DNA from: Microbulbifer sp. YPW1
GTDB taxonomy: Bacteria; Pseudomonadota; Gammaproteobacteria; Pseudomonadales; Cellvibrionaceae
Direction of reading: 5' to 3'
Assembly: GCF_013367775.1 (NCBI RefSeq)
Contig: NZ_CP055157.1
Coordinates: 2,497,001 to 2,561,000 of the forward strand
DNA length: 64,000 nt
Positions 9,743 to 19,207 of the stretch are shown here, piece after piece. The position numbers and the translations under genes are program-made. The notes beneath the pieces are model-generated. The model was not told where the DNA came from, ran no database searches, and saw nothing but the letters and a program-made list of their open reading frames with translations. The number at the start of each line of letters is the position of its first letter. Positions within the stretch are counted from its first letter, which is position 1.

Positions 9743-10291
9743 ATGAGAGCCAATTCGAATTTCAAATCAATTAACCGATCGCTCGGACAGCAAAGGGGGA
9801 TGACCCTGATTGTCGGACTGATTATGGTGCTCCTGATGACCCTGGTCGGTATGGCGGCGATCCGTGGCAGCAGCATGCAAGAATTGATGGCCGGTAATAT
9901 GCGCGATCGTAACCTCGCGTTTCAGGCGGCTGAGGCCGGACTCCGGCAGGGTGAAAATCAATTGACCAATGCCACTCTTCCTGTATTTGATGGCTCTACT
10001 GTGGGTTTGTACGAAGCCATTGATGGCTCCAGTAGTACCGGCTTTTGGGACACCTATGGATGGGCCGCCGCCTCCGCCATGACCAACATGGGCCTGGAGT
10101 ATGTGATAACGCAGCCGCGCTATGTAATTGAGGAGGTTACCAGCTCCTCAACCCTGAGTATGGATGGTGGTGCGATCGATTTTGCCAGCACATTGAAAAC
10201 CGAAGATACGACTTTTTACCGCGTAACCAGCCGCGGAGAGGGGGGCACCGATGGTGCCGTCGTTATTCTGCAGTCCACATACAAACGCTGA
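9743..10291 (+). CDS. pilX: Type IV pilus assembly protein PilX
   Basis: A 182-residue product with an N-terminal hydrophobic helix (MTLIVGLIMVLLMTLVGMAAI) after a 19-residue basic leader ending QQRG. The post-helix signature AFQAAEAGLRQGE is the PilX hallmark. The residue after the leader is M rather than F and the +5 Glu is absent, which is usual for PilX. It lies between pilW and pilY1 with gaps of 29 and 21 bp. Confidence 0.92.
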   Translation: MRANSNFKSINRSLGQQRGMTLIVGLIMVLLMTLVGMAAIRGSSMQELMAGNMRDRNLAFQAAEAGLRQGENQLTNATLPVFDGSTVGLYEAIDGSSSTGFWDTYGWAAASAMTNMGLEYVITQPRYVIEEVTSSSTLSMDGGAIDFASTLKTEDTTFYRVTSRGEGGTDGAVVILQSTYKR

Positions 10292-10312
10292 GTTGGGCAG
10301 AGGAAAGAATTC

Positions 10313-13300
10313 ATGGCCAAGAATGTGATAATCAAAAAAATCAGCAGTGCGTTAGTGGCGACCCTTTTGTGCTTGGGGATCTCTCACAGTGCTGTCTCCC
10401 TGGATTTAGCTCAGAGCCCTTTGTTCCTAAGTAATGGCGCGCCGCCAAACGTGATGTTTGTCATCGATGATTCGGGCTCCATGCATTTTGAAATTACACC
10501 GGAAGAGTACCGACGTGATACTGCTTATATATTCCCGCGTGCGGATGGTGTGTATGGGAATAACGGATACAACCAGACCGAAAACGGCGATTATCAGGTT
10601 CCCACTGTAGATAGTAATAATGCTTACAATGCGCTGACCCGCTCCCCTCAGTACAACAAAAGTTATTACGATCCGTCGGTCACCTATACTCCCTGGGTAA
10701 AGTACGACGGAAGCCTTTACCCGAATGCCACACCTAGCTGCGCATTGCATAATCCGGAGAATACCGGGGATTGTCCCAGCGGTACTGCCTCGGTCAATGA
10801 GATTGCCCGGGATCTCACGGTTACCAACGGAAACTATAACAGCAACGGTTGGCGCAGTTGCAGCCAGGGTTTTTGGGGGAACATAACTTGCAGCTCTACT
10901 GATGAAGAGAAGACTTACTGGCCCGCTACGTATTTTTGGCATAATGGAACTGGTAGTGCGTGGGACTGGAATAGCTATTCAAAGGTTGAAATCAAGTCTG
11001 ATACGGCAACTTACACCGGTCATGACCGTACAGCGCGTACGGATTGTATTGCCGGGGTTTGTACCTATGAACAGGAAATTCAGAATTTTGCCAACTGGTA
11101 TACCTACTATCGCTCGCGCACCCTAGCGGCGCGAGCGGGAATCGGACGCGCGTTTTCAGAGCAAGGCGAAGACATGCGCGTTGGTTTTGGGGCTATCAAT
11201 AAGGGCAATGGTGATGTCGATGGTGTGAATACGGGTACCATTGTCAATGGCGTGCGAACCTTTTCCGGTACCAATCGGCAGAACTTTTTCGAAGAGCTGT
11301 ATACCCGCGATGTGCCTACTTCTGGTACACCATTGCGGCAGGCCCTGGATGATGCCGGGCAGTACTTTTCGCGTACGGATAACAAAGGGCCTTGGGGAGC
11401 AGATCCTGGTGTGGATGACAGTACCGCGCACCTAGCGTGTCGGGCCAGCTATACAATCTTGATGACTGATGGCTACTGGAATGGTAACCAGGCTGGTACC
11501 GTGGATGCTCGGGCAAATATCGATGGTACTGCGGGTAGCGAAATAACGGGCCCAGATGGTCAATCCTATACATATAGTGCTGTATCCCCTTTCTCAGATA
11601 GCAACAGTAATACGCTTGCGGATGTTGCTATGTACTACTGGAATCGGGATCTGCGCACTGACTTGAGCAACGACGTGCCGGTAAAGGATAGTAGTGTTGA
11701 TCCTGCATTCTGGCAGCACATGGTAACTTTTGGAGTTGGCTTGGGGGTGGAAGGCTCCATCAATAGCGACGACGCCTTCGCGGCGATAGATTCGGGTGAC
11801 ACTATCACCTGGCCTGACCCCAGCTCGGGTAATTCCGACAAGATTGACGACTTGTTGCATGCCTCGTTAAATGGTCGCGGTGGCTTCTTTAGTGCGGCAG
11901 ACCCGCAAGCGTTTGCAAGTGACCTGTCCGAGGTTTTGGAAAATATCGTGGGTCGAACTGACGGCTCTGCGTCGTCGGTAGCGACCAACTCCACCCGCCT
12001 TGGTACCGACACCGTGATTTATCAGGCGCTGTTTAACAGCACCAACTGGAGCGGTGAACTGAGGGCCTTGAATCTTAATAGTGACGGTACCGTGGGTTCC
12101 ACCAAGTGGAAGACGGACGATTCCAAATTCACCAGCTATGCCATGCGCAACATCGTCACTTACAACGGTGGCGGTGTGGACTTTGCCTGGGCCAACCTAT
12201 CTACTGCACAGCAGGACGCATTGAAAGACGGTGGTACCGATGCTGAGGGGCAGGCACGGCTGAACTGGGTGCGTGGGCTGGGCGTGACCGGGTTGCGGGA
12301 TCGCGAATCAATTCTTGGTGATATCGTCAATTCAAGTCCAGTATTTGCCGGCGACAAAAAATACAACTTCCATCTGCTTTCCGAGGAGCTCGGAGGGTTG
12401 GCCTATGAGACGTATTACACTGGGCAGAAGGCGAATCGCCGCGAGGTGATTTACGTGGGCGCAAATGACGGTATGTTGCACGCCTTCGATGCGTCGACGG
12501 GGTCCGAATTGTTTGCCTATATCCCTTCCGGCGTGTACGAACAGTTGGCAGACATGAGTGCAGCGGATTACGGAACTAGCACCAACCCGCATGCGTACAG
12601 TATGGACGGCAAACTGTTTGTGGGTGATGCGTATGTCAATGGCGCCTGGAAAAATATTCTGGTCGGTTCTCTGGGTGCAGGCGGTCGGGGTATCTTTGCT
12701 CTCGACGTCACCAATCCGGATGGGTTTGACGAAAGTGATGTTTTGTTCGAGTTCACCGAAGCAGATTTTCCCGGCATCGGTAACATCACCGGTGAGCCGA
12801 TCATTGCCCCCACCAATGACGGCTGGAAGCTAATCTTTGGCAATGGCTATAACTCGGAAAACACTCGAGCCCGTCTTTTCGCGATCGATTTGAATGATCC
12901 GCTCAACGAGACCCAAGTGATAGAGGTAAGTGATACCGGTAATAATGGCTTGGCTGGTCCGGCCCTCTTGAGCAATGGTGATGGCGAAGTGGTGGCAGCA
13001 TACGCTGGCGATTTGTTAGGAAATATGTGGAAGTTTGATCTGAGCGCGAACAATGCCAGTAACTGGGATGTTGCGTTTGGTAATGGTGGAGCTAAAGATC
13101 CATTTTTTACTGCTGTCGATCCAAATGGCAAAGTACAGCCGATAACCGCTACCCCGACGCTTGGCCTGAATAATCAGATGGATGGTGCCATCATGGTGTA
13201 CTTCGGCACTGGCAGTTATATTTCCAGTACGGATAATGCGGTAGGCGACGTGATCAACAGCTTCTATGCTTTGGCGGACCAAGATGCCGAAATTAGTGGT

Positions 13301-13759
13301 CGCTCGGCATTGATGGAGAAAAGTATTGCTACACAAGAAAATGGAAAACGGGTTGTACAGGATAACGAAGCCACTTCATGGTGGGGCAACAAGAAAGGTT
13401 GGTACCTGGACCTGAGTTTTGGTGGTAGTGTCACCGGCGAGCGGATCACCAGTAAGCCGTTGCTAATTTATGATCGGCTGCTTTTCCCAACACTGATCAC
13501 CTCGTCGGATCCCTGTTCATTTGGCGGCAGCGGCTGGTTGATGGAGCTGGTGGCTGTCGGTGATCGCTATGATGGTCACAGCATTTTCGGTGAGGACGGG
13601 GTAGAAGTAGATTACGCGGTAATCAGTTACTCTGACATTATCCGTGGAGGCGAGAAAGCATATTTGCCGACCAGTAACATCAAAGGTGAATTGGATGTGG
13701 AAGAAGGTGACTTCCCGATTGATGCTGTGGGTCGTATGTCTTGGCGACAGCTGCGATAA
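10313..13759 (+). CDS. pilY1: Type IV pilus tip adhesin / assembly factor PilY1
   Basis: A 1148-residue secreted protein with a signal peptide (about residues 1-29, cleaved near SHSAVS). A VWA-like N-terminal region follows: FVIDDSGSM near residue 50 supplies the DxSxS metal site. The C-terminal half (about 670-1110) is the PilY1 beta-propeller, with NDGMLHAFDA and AGDLLGNMWKFDL. PilY1 sits at the pilus tip and acts in adhesion, surface sensing and control of retraction. The spacing to pilX and pilE fits one transcript. A PilY2-like small gene, present in Pseudomonas after pilY1, is not seen here. Confidence 0.95.
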   Translation: MAKNVIIKKISSALVATLLCLGISHSAVSLDLAQSPLFLSNGAPPNVMFVIDDSGSMHFEITPEEYRRDTAYIFPRADGVYGNNGYNQTENGDYQVPTVDSNNAYNALTRSPQYNKSYYDPSVTYTPWVKYDGSLYPNATPSCALHNPENTGDCPSGTASVNEIARDLTVTNGNYNSNGWRSCSQGFWGNITCSSTDEEKTYWPATYFWHNGTGSAWDWNSYSKVEIKSDTATYTGHDRTARTDCIAGVCTYEQEIQNFANWYTYYRSRTLAARAGIGRAFSEQGEDMRVGFGAINKGNGDVDGVNTGTIVNGVRTFSGTNRQNFFEELYTRDVPTSGTPLRQALDDAGQYFSRTDNKGPWGADPGVDDSTAHLACRASYTILMTDGYWNGNQAGTVDARANIDGTAGSEITGPDGQSYTYSAVSPFSDSNSNTLADVAMYYWNRDLRTDLSNDVPVKDSSVDPAFWQHMVTFGVGLGVEGSINSDDAFAAIDSGDTITWPDPSSGNSDKIDDLLHASLNGRGGFFSAADPQAFASDLSEVLENIVGRTDGSASSVATNSTRLGTDTVIYQALFNSTNWSGELRALNLNSDGTVGSTKWKTDDSKFTSYAMRNIVTYNGGGVDFAWANLSTAQQDALKDGGTDAEGQARLNWVRGLGVTGLRDRESILGDIVNSSPVFAGDKKYNFHLLSEELGGLAYETYYTGQKANRREVIYVGANDGMLHAFDASTGSELFAYIPSGVYEQLADMSAADYGTSTNPHAYSMDGKLFVGDAYVNGAWKNILVGSLGAGGRGIFALDVTNPDGFDESDVLFEFTEADFPGIGNITGEPIIAPTNDGWKLIFGNGYNSENTRARLFAIDLNDPLNETQVIEVSDTGNNGLAGPALLSNGDGEVVAAYAGDLLGNMWKFDLSANNASNWDVAFGNGGAKDPFFTAVDPNGKVQPITATPTLGLNNQMDGAIMVYFGTGSYISSTDNAVGDVINSFYALADQDAEISGRSALMEKSIATQENGKRVVQDNEATSWWGNKKGWYLDLSFGGSVTGERITSKPLLIYDRLLFPTLITSSDPCSFGGSGWLMELVAVGDRYDGHSIFGEDGVEVDYAVISYSDIIRGGEKAYLPTSNIKGELDVEEGDFPIDAVGRMSWRQLR

Positions 13760-13771
13760 AGAGAGAGAAAG

Positions 13772-14191
13772 ATGAGTAGATTAGAACGTGGGTTTACCCT
13801 GATCGAATTAATGATTGTCGTGGCGATCATTGGCATTATTTCCGCGATCGCATATCCATCCTATATGGAGTCGGTGCGAAAGAGTAATCGTGCGGATGCG
13901 AAGGCTGCTCTGAATGATGTGTCGCATCGTCTGCAGCGCTGCTTTACCGCATATAGTGACTACACCCATGCAAGCTGTGCCGTAGGTCAGACGCTGGATG
14001 ATGGTCGCTCAGTCAGTTCTGGTGAAGGAATGTACACAGTCACCGGAAACTTGACCGCGACGACGTTCGCTCTGACAGCAGCCCCGGTTGCGGGTACTAC
14101 TCAGGCTGGTGACTCAAAGTGTGGCAGCTTTACGTTGACTCAGGCTGGTGTCAAGGGGGCCTCGGGCTCGCTAGGTACTGACTGCTGGTAA
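13772..14191 (+). CDS. pilE: Type IV pilus minor pilin PilE
   Basis: A 139-residue type IVa pilin-like protein. The leader MSRLERG is followed by [28 protein letters not shown], nearly canonical, with Phe+1 and Glu+5. A Cys pair (about C50/C67) and a C-terminal pair (KCGSF and CW at the end) form the likely disulfide loops. It ends the minor-pilin cluster, 12 bp after pilY1. Because of its consensus N-terminus it could also be described as a small major-type pilin, but the genomic position favours PilE. Confidence 0.9.
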   Translation: MSRLERGFTLIELMIVVAIIGIISAIAYPSYMESVRKSNRADAKAALNDVSHRLQRCFTAYSDYTHASCAVGQTLDDGRSVSSGEGMYTVTGNLTATTFALTAAPVAGTTQAGDSKCGSFTLTQAGVKGASGSLGTDCW

Positions 14192-14220
14192 AACTTCGCG
14201 AATATAATACGTGTTTTTTA

Positions 14221-14250
14221 AATGACCCGGCCTTGCGCCGGGTCATTCGT
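14221..14250 (+). terminator. Terminator hairpin after the minor-pilin operon
   Basis: AATGACCCGG (14221-14230) pairs perfectly with CCGGGTCATT (14238-14247) across a 7-base loop, followed by CGTTTTCC. It lies between the convergent pilE and pilR ends and overlaps the pilR stop codon. The T-tract is short and interrupted, so strength is uncertain. Confidence 0.6.
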
Positions 14251-15667
14251 TTTCCAACCCCAGCTTTTTCAAACGGTAGCGCAGGGAACGGAAACTGATC
14301 CCCAGTTTTTCTGCTGCTGCCGTCCTGTTCCAGTCGGTTTCATTGAGGGTCGTTTCGATAGCTTCCCGCTCGATGGTTTGCAGAAAGTCATCCAGGCTTG
14401 AGTAATCTGAAGTTGCGAACTGGCCGGGGTAGGTGGATTGCTTTGACTCCGGAAGTGACGTCATCACTGGCTGTTCGAGTTCGTTGTTATTTGAATAAGC
14501 TGACGGCTCTCCAGTTTCGGGAGGCCTGGTCGGCTGCATAGCTGGAATCAGCAGGTCTGCGGCATGCAGTGTGTTGCGCTCACTCAAGGTCACGGCGCGC
14601 TCGAGTATGTTCTCAAGCTCGCGCAGGTTTCCAGGGAGGGGGTAGGCCTGTAGGGCGCTGATGGCATCTGGTGCGGCCTTCGGAGCAGCGCCTTTTTTTG
14701 CGGTGGAAATCCTGCGTAGCATATCGCGAACCAGAAGCGGAATATCCTCAAGCCTTTTTCGAAGGGGTGGAGCGTGTAGTTCAATAACGTTGATACAGTA
14801 GTAAAGATCGCTGCGAAATCGTCCCTCTCGCACTGCTTTAGCCAGGGGCTGTTTGCTGGCGCTGAGGATGCGAATATCCAGGTCGGTGCGTGCTGCATCT
14901 ATTTCTGAAAAATAACGTTTCTCCTGAATGGCTCGAAGGAGTTTGACCTGAATATCCGGGGGAAGGCTGGCAACTTCATCGAGAAACAGAGTGCCGCCAT
15001 GTGCACGCTGGATTAAACCCGGTTCCGATTCGCTGCCAAATAGCGTCTCTTCGAGCCGCTCTGCGGCCAGGCTGGCACAGTAAACGGGTACAAATGGTTG
15101 CTGCGCGCGCGGGCCGTGTTGGTGGATACAGCGTGCAGTCAGTTCTTTACCACTGCCCGCCTCGCCGAAGATAAGCGCCGGAGCATCGCTGCGCGCAACT
15201 TTTTCAATTTGCTTGCGCAGTTCCTGTATTGCTGGAGATTGCCCCTGTAGCAGTGTCGGGAATTCCTGCTGCTCCACGTAGCGGGCTTCGTTCAAGCGCA
15301 ACGCCAGCTGCACCAGGTTGCGCAGACGCTCTAGATTCACCGGCTTGCTGACAAAATCAAATGCACCGAGTTTAAGCGCGGCAATGGCGGTATCCATATT
15401 GCCGTGCGCGGTTATGACGGCAACCGGAAGTAAACGGTCTGCCGGTAGATCCTGAATATGTTCAACAACCTGCAGCCCAGTACCATCCGGTAACTTCATG
15501 TCGGTCAGGCAGAAGTCGTAGCGCTTTTTTTCCAATTGTCGACGGGCTTCGGCGACTGACATGGCGATATCTGAGCGCACGTTCATGCGGTGTAGGGTCA
15601 TGGATATCAAGTTACAGATATCCGGTTCGTCGTCGATTATTAGTGCTATGGGTTGACGATCGGCCAT
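14243..15667 (-). CDS. pilR: PilR-type response regulator lacking the GAFTGA loop
   Basis: A 474-residue NtrC-family regulator. The receiver domain has the acidic pair DDEPD and phospho-acceptor D56 in LTDMKLP. The AAA+ domain has Walker A GEAGSGKE (168-175), Walker B GGTLFLDE (224-231) and arginine-finger region RFRSDLYY. The C-terminal Fis-type helix-turn-helix ends NRTAAAEKLGISFRSLRYRL. Between LFG (about 209-211) and Walker B, residues 211-223 read SESEPGLIQRAH, where family members carry GAFTGA or GSFTGA and about nine more residues. That loop contacts sigma-54 and is absent. It lies 28 bp after pilS. In Pseudomonas PilR activates pilA. Confidence 0.88.
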   Translation of the reverse strand: MADRQPIALIIDDEPDICNLISMTLHRMNVRSDIAMSVAEARRQLEKKRYDFCLTDMKLPDGTGLQVVEHIQDLPADRLLPVAVITAHGNMDTAIAALKLGAFDFVSKPVNLERLRNLVQLALRLNEARYVEQQEFPTLLQGQSPAIQELRKQIEKVARSDAPALIFGEAGSGKELTARCIHQHGPRAQQPFVPVYCASLAAERLEETLFGSESEPGLIQRAHGGTLFLDEVASLPPDIQVKLLRAIQEKRYFSEIDAARTDLDIRILSASKQPLAKAVREGRFRSDLYYCINVIELHAPPLRKRLEDIPLLVRDMLRRISTAKKGAAPKAAPDAISALQAYPLPGNLRELENILERAVTLSERNTLHAADLLIPAMQPTRPPETGEPSAYSNNNELEQPVMTSLPESKQSTYPGQFATSDYSSLDDFLQTIEREAIETTLNETDWNRTAAAEKLGISFRSLRYRLKKLGLENE

Positions 15668-15695
15668 TTAATTAAAAATTATTGTGTTAATGGGG

Positions 15696-17348
15696 TCAAA
15701 AAATCTGGTCAGCGTTGGCAAATTCTACTCTGAAGCAGCTGCGTCTGTCTCGGCTTCGGCAGTAATAGAGGTTGGCTCTGTTCGATTCACACAGTTCGCG
15801 GGCGATATATAAACCGAGTCCCGCCCCGGCGGACTCGGTAGTAAAAAATGGTTCAAAGATTTTGTCTGTATTTTCCTCGGCAACCCCGTATCCATCGTCG
15901 AGTATATCAAGCTGCGCGCACTGACGTTGGGGCAGGTAACTGATTACGAGTTCCGCAGTCGGTACGCCGGTGGCGGCTCGTGAGTGTCGCACCGCGTTAT
16001 TGCATAAATTTGTGAGAACCTGAGCCATCTGGTTCGGGTCGAAACGTGCGTACACCGGCACTGCCGGGTAACTGCAACGGATCTCTATGTCCCGGGGCAT
16101 TTCCATGCGGTAATCCCTGAGGAAGTCGCCTATCCACTGACACAGGTCGAATAGTTGCGTCATTGGAGGCTGGCGACGGGACAGCTGCATCACATTCTCG
16201 ACAATCTGGTTTACCCGCTGGCTGTGGCGTCCGATGATTTCCGTGAGTTCGCGATTTTCTGCGGTCAGCGAGCTGGACTCCGCGAGAAGTTCCGCGGCAT
16301 GACTGATTGCGCTCAGCGGATTGCGCACTTCGTGGGCGATAGAGCCGGTGAGGCGGCCCAGTGAGGCGAGTTTCAATTGTTGTGCCTGTTGCGCGAGCTT
16401 GCGATTGTCTTCGAGAAATATCAGCGAGCTGCCCCGAGCATCGTGGGGCAGTGTGGTGATACTCGCACGCAACTCGGAGTGTCCCGCTCCCTGGATGATC
16501 CGGCTACGGGTCTCACCGCGGCGAAGGTCATCCAGTGTCTGACGAAAATCCGCGCTCAGCTTGCCGTCTTTGATACGTTGGATACCGAGTAACTGTTGTG
16601 CGGCGCGATTGACCAGTGCCGGCCGGTCTTCTCCGTCGACCACCAGCACCCCGGTACGCATCTGCGCGACGATCTGCTGGGTGAGCCTCTGCAGGTGCGC
16701 GGTATGCCTGCGTTCCTGTTCTACTTTCTGATTGGCGATATGGATATGTGCAGAGAGGTATTGCAGGACGCTGACGCAGGTAAACATCAGGATGCCGAGA
16801 CTGCCGGCGGAGACGATGTCCTGGGTGTCGGCCTGCCCGGTGAGCAGGCCAAACAGTTGCTGTGCAATCACCGCGATACTGGCTATCGCTGCGAGAAACG
16901 CGCCCATGCGGCGATCCAGAATCAGGGAGCCCACCGCACAGGTAGTCAGCATCAGGTAGCCGACCCCGGAGTTCAGCCCGCCACTGGCCTGGATCAACAG
17001 TAGAAATGCGAGGATATCGCACCCGAGAAGGGAGCCGATACGCAGAGGGGTGGTCTGAAAACTACTGGGATATAGGTAGAGCAGCCAGGCAATGTTGAGG
17101 ACTGCATAGGTGATCGCCGTATCCAGGTAGAGCACTGGGTGCAGTGTACCCACAGTATTGCTACTGATTCCGGACGCGAACAGTCCCAACAGTATCAGTG
17201 CAATGATGACCCGGTACCACGCATAGAGCTTGAGTAGCTCCCGCTGTCGCAAGCGCAGTCGATATGGCTGGACACCGGTTGAACGGGAGCCCTTGCGATT
17301 TACGGATTCCGGTGAAGTTGCGGGGTCGTTGGCCGTCTGGCTGCTCAC
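15696..17348 (-). CDS. pilS: PilS-type membrane sensor histidine kinase
   Basis: A 550-residue kinase. The N-terminal third (about residues 40-205) holds about six hydrophobic helices. A PAS-like region follows at about 235-330. The H-box is SIAHEVRNPLSAISHAAELL, the N-box NLCNNAVRHS and the G-boxes DDGYGVAEEN and GAGLGLYIAREL. It is the cognate kinase of the adjacent regulator by position and is predicted to sense pilin level in the inner membrane, as in Pseudomonas. A poorly conserved cytoplasmic N-terminal tail of about 35 residues precedes the first helix. It is transcribed divergently from nadE. Confidence 0.92.
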   Translation of the reverse strand: MSSQTANDPATSPESVNRKGSRSTGVQPYRLRLRQRELLKLYAWYRVIIALILLGLFASGISSNTVGTLHPVLYLDTAITYAVLNIAWLLYLYPSSFQTTPLRIGSLLGCDILAFLLLIQASGGLNSGVGYLMLTTCAVGSLILDRRMGAFLAAIASIAVIAQQLFGLLTGQADTQDIVSAGSLGILMFTCVSVLQYLSAHIHIANQKVEQERRHTAHLQRLTQQIVAQMRTGVLVVDGEDRPALVNRAAQQLLGIQRIKDGKLSADFRQTLDDLRRGETRSRIIQGAGHSELRASITTLPHDARGSSLIFLEDNRKLAQQAQQLKLASLGRLTGSIAHEVRNPLSAISHAAELLAESSSLTAENRELTEIIGRHSQRVNQIVENVMQLSRRQPPMTQLFDLCQWIGDFLRDYRMEMPRDIEIRCSYPAVPVYARFDPNQMAQVLTNLCNNAVRHSRAATGVPTAELVISYLPQRQCAQLDILDDGYGVAEENTDKIFEPFFTTESAGAGLGLYIARELCESNRANLYYCRSRDRRSCFRVEFANADQIF

Positions 17349-17474
17349 ATTTTGTTCTCGTTTTATTCACATTGTTATGGCGAGTGGCAAACTGTCGGGA
17401 GATGGCCCGGGGCAGATGTTGTACACCCGGTCGGCGTGGCTACAATAGCCGCCTCAGATTAACGGGGTATAACG

Positions 17475-19103
17475 ATGTCTACTTTGCAGCTAGTGCTGGC
17501 GCAAATCAATCTGCTGGTGGGGGATATTCACGGCAATACTGACCAGGTAGTCGAGGTCGCGCGACGGGCCCACCGGGAGCACGGTGCCGATCTGGTGCTG
17601 TTCCCGGAATTGACCCTGTGCGGGTATCCGCCGGAAGACCTGTTGCTGCGTCCCAGTATGCAGAAGCGGATTGACGCGGCCCTGAGCAAGCTCAAGCAGG
17701 CTGAACTTCCCTGTGCGGTGCTTATCGGCTATCCACGGGTGATCGCGGGTACCGTACTGAACATGGCCGGGCTGATCCAGGATGGGGAGCTGGTTGCGGA
17801 ATACGCCAAACAGAAGCTGCCCAATTATCAGGTGTTTGACGAGTTGCGCTACTTTGTGCCCGGCGAGCAGCCCTGTGTGGTGGATATCAAGGGTATCCCT
17901 ACCGCCATTACCATCTGTGAGGATATCTGGCACCCGGAGCCGGTGGTACAGGCGGAGCGTGCCGGTGCCAAGTTGATGCTGAACATCAATGCGTCTCCGT
18001 TCCATCGTGGCAAGGCGGAAGAGCGCCTCGCGCTGTTGGGGCGCCAGGCGCAGGCGGGCAAGATGCCTATCGTTTATGTGAACTCGGTGGGTGGCCAGGA
18101 CGAGCTGGTGTTCGATGGCGGGTCATTTGCTGTGGACAGCAATGGCGAGTTGCGTGGGCGCGCGCCGGAATTTGTCGAGAGCCTGTTGCCGGTGACGGTG
18201 CAGGCGGACGGGGATCAGGTGTCTCTGGCTCAGGGCAGCGATGCCAAACCGTTGGATGGCCTGGCCTCCGTGTACCAGGCGCTGGTACTCGGGGTGCGGG
18301 ACTATGTAAACAAGAACGGCTTCAAGGGCGTGGTGCTTGGCCTGTCCGGGGGCATCGACTCCGCACTGACCCTGGCGGTGGCGGTAGATGCCCTGGGGCC
18401 GGAGCGGGTAGAGGCGGTAATGATGCCGTTCCGCTATACCTCGGACCTGTCCAAAAATGACGCCGCGGATCAGGCGGAGCGCCTGGGAATCAATTACCGG
18501 GTGATCGGTATCGAAGGCATTTTCGATGCCGCGATGAAGGCACTCAAGGGTGAGTTCGCCGGTAGCGAGCGTGATACCACCGAGGAGAACCTGCAGGCCC
18601 GTGCCCGCGGTATGCTGCTGATGGCTATCTCCAACAAAAAAGGCTTTATGGTGCTGACTACCGGCAACAAGAGCGAGATGGCAGTTGGCTACGCCACTCT
18701 CTATGGGGATATGGTGGGTGGTTACAATGCGCTCAAGGATGTGCCCAAGATTCTGGTGTACGAGCTTTCCCGCTACCGCAATAGCGTGTCTGAAGTCATC
18801 CCGGAAACCGTGATTACCCGCGAGCCCAGCGCAGAACTGGCGCCGGATCAGGTGGATTCGGACAGTTTGCCGCCCTATGAGGTACTGGACGAAATCCTGC
18901 GGCTGTATATCGATCTGGATCACAGTGCTGCGGACATCATTTCCCGCGGATTTGATGAGGCGACCGTCATGCGCGTGGTGCGACTGGTGGATCGCAACGA
19001 GTACAAGCGCCGCCAGGCTGCAGTCGGGGTGCGGATCTCTGAGCGCGGTTTCGGGCGCGACCGCCGTTACCCGATCACTAATGGCTGGAAGGCTGGGGAG
19101 TAA
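17475..19103 (+). CDS. nadE: Glutamine-dependent NAD+ synthetase
   Basis: A 542-residue two-domain enzyme that converts deamido-NAD to NAD using glutamine nitrogen. The N-terminal nitrilase-like glutaminase domain (1-250) has Glu in FPELTLCGYPPEDLL, Lys in AKQKLPNY and Cys in TICEDIWHP, the expected triad. The C-terminal synthetase domain has the PP-loop LGLSGGIDSALTLAVAVDAL near 290-310 and TTGNKSEMAVGY. This is the long, glutamine-using form. It lies between the pil regulators and bamD, a place where P. aeruginosa, as I recall its order, has no nadE. Confidence 0.97.
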   Translation: MSTLQLVLAQINLLVGDIHGNTDQVVEVARRAHREHGADLVLFPELTLCGYPPEDLLLRPSMQKRIDAALSKLKQAELPCAVLIGYPRVIAGTVLNMAGLIQDGELVAEYAKQKLPNYQVFDELRYFVPGEQPCVVDIKGIPTAITICEDIWHPEPVVQAERAGAKLMLNINASPFHRGKAEERLALLGRQAQAGKMPIVYVNSVGGQDELVFDGGSFAVDSNGELRGRAPEFVESLLPVTVQADGDQVSLAQGSDAKPLDGLASVYQALVLGVRDYVNKNGFKGVVLGLSGGIDSALTLAVAVDALGPERVEAVMMPFRYTSDLSKNDAADQAERLGINYRVIGIEGIFDAAMKALKGEFAGSERDTTEENLQARARGMLLMAISNKKGFMVLTTGNKSEMAVGYATLYGDMVGGYNALKDVPKILVYELSRYRNSVSEVIPETVITREPSAELAPDQVDSDSLPPYEVLDEILRLYIDLDHSAADIISRGFDEATVMRVVRLVDRNEYKRRQAAVGVRISERGFGRDRRYPITNGWKAGE

Positions 19104-19150
19104 GCGCTCGCTCCGCTGGGTGGGCTGGCAATCACATCAGCCGCCGTCTA

Positions 19151-19187
19151 CAAAAAAGGCCCCGCTGGCGACAGCGGGGCCTTTTTT
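19151..19187. terminator. Bidirectional Rho-independent terminator between nadE and bamD
   Basis: GGCCCCGCT (19158-19166) pairs with AGCGGGGCC (19173-19181) around GGCGAC and is flanked by AAAAAA on the left and TTTTTT on the right. This serves both the plus-strand nadE and the minus-strand bamD, which converge here. Confidence 0.93.
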
Positions 19188-19207
19188 GTTTGCGCTAGAT
19201 GTCGTCC

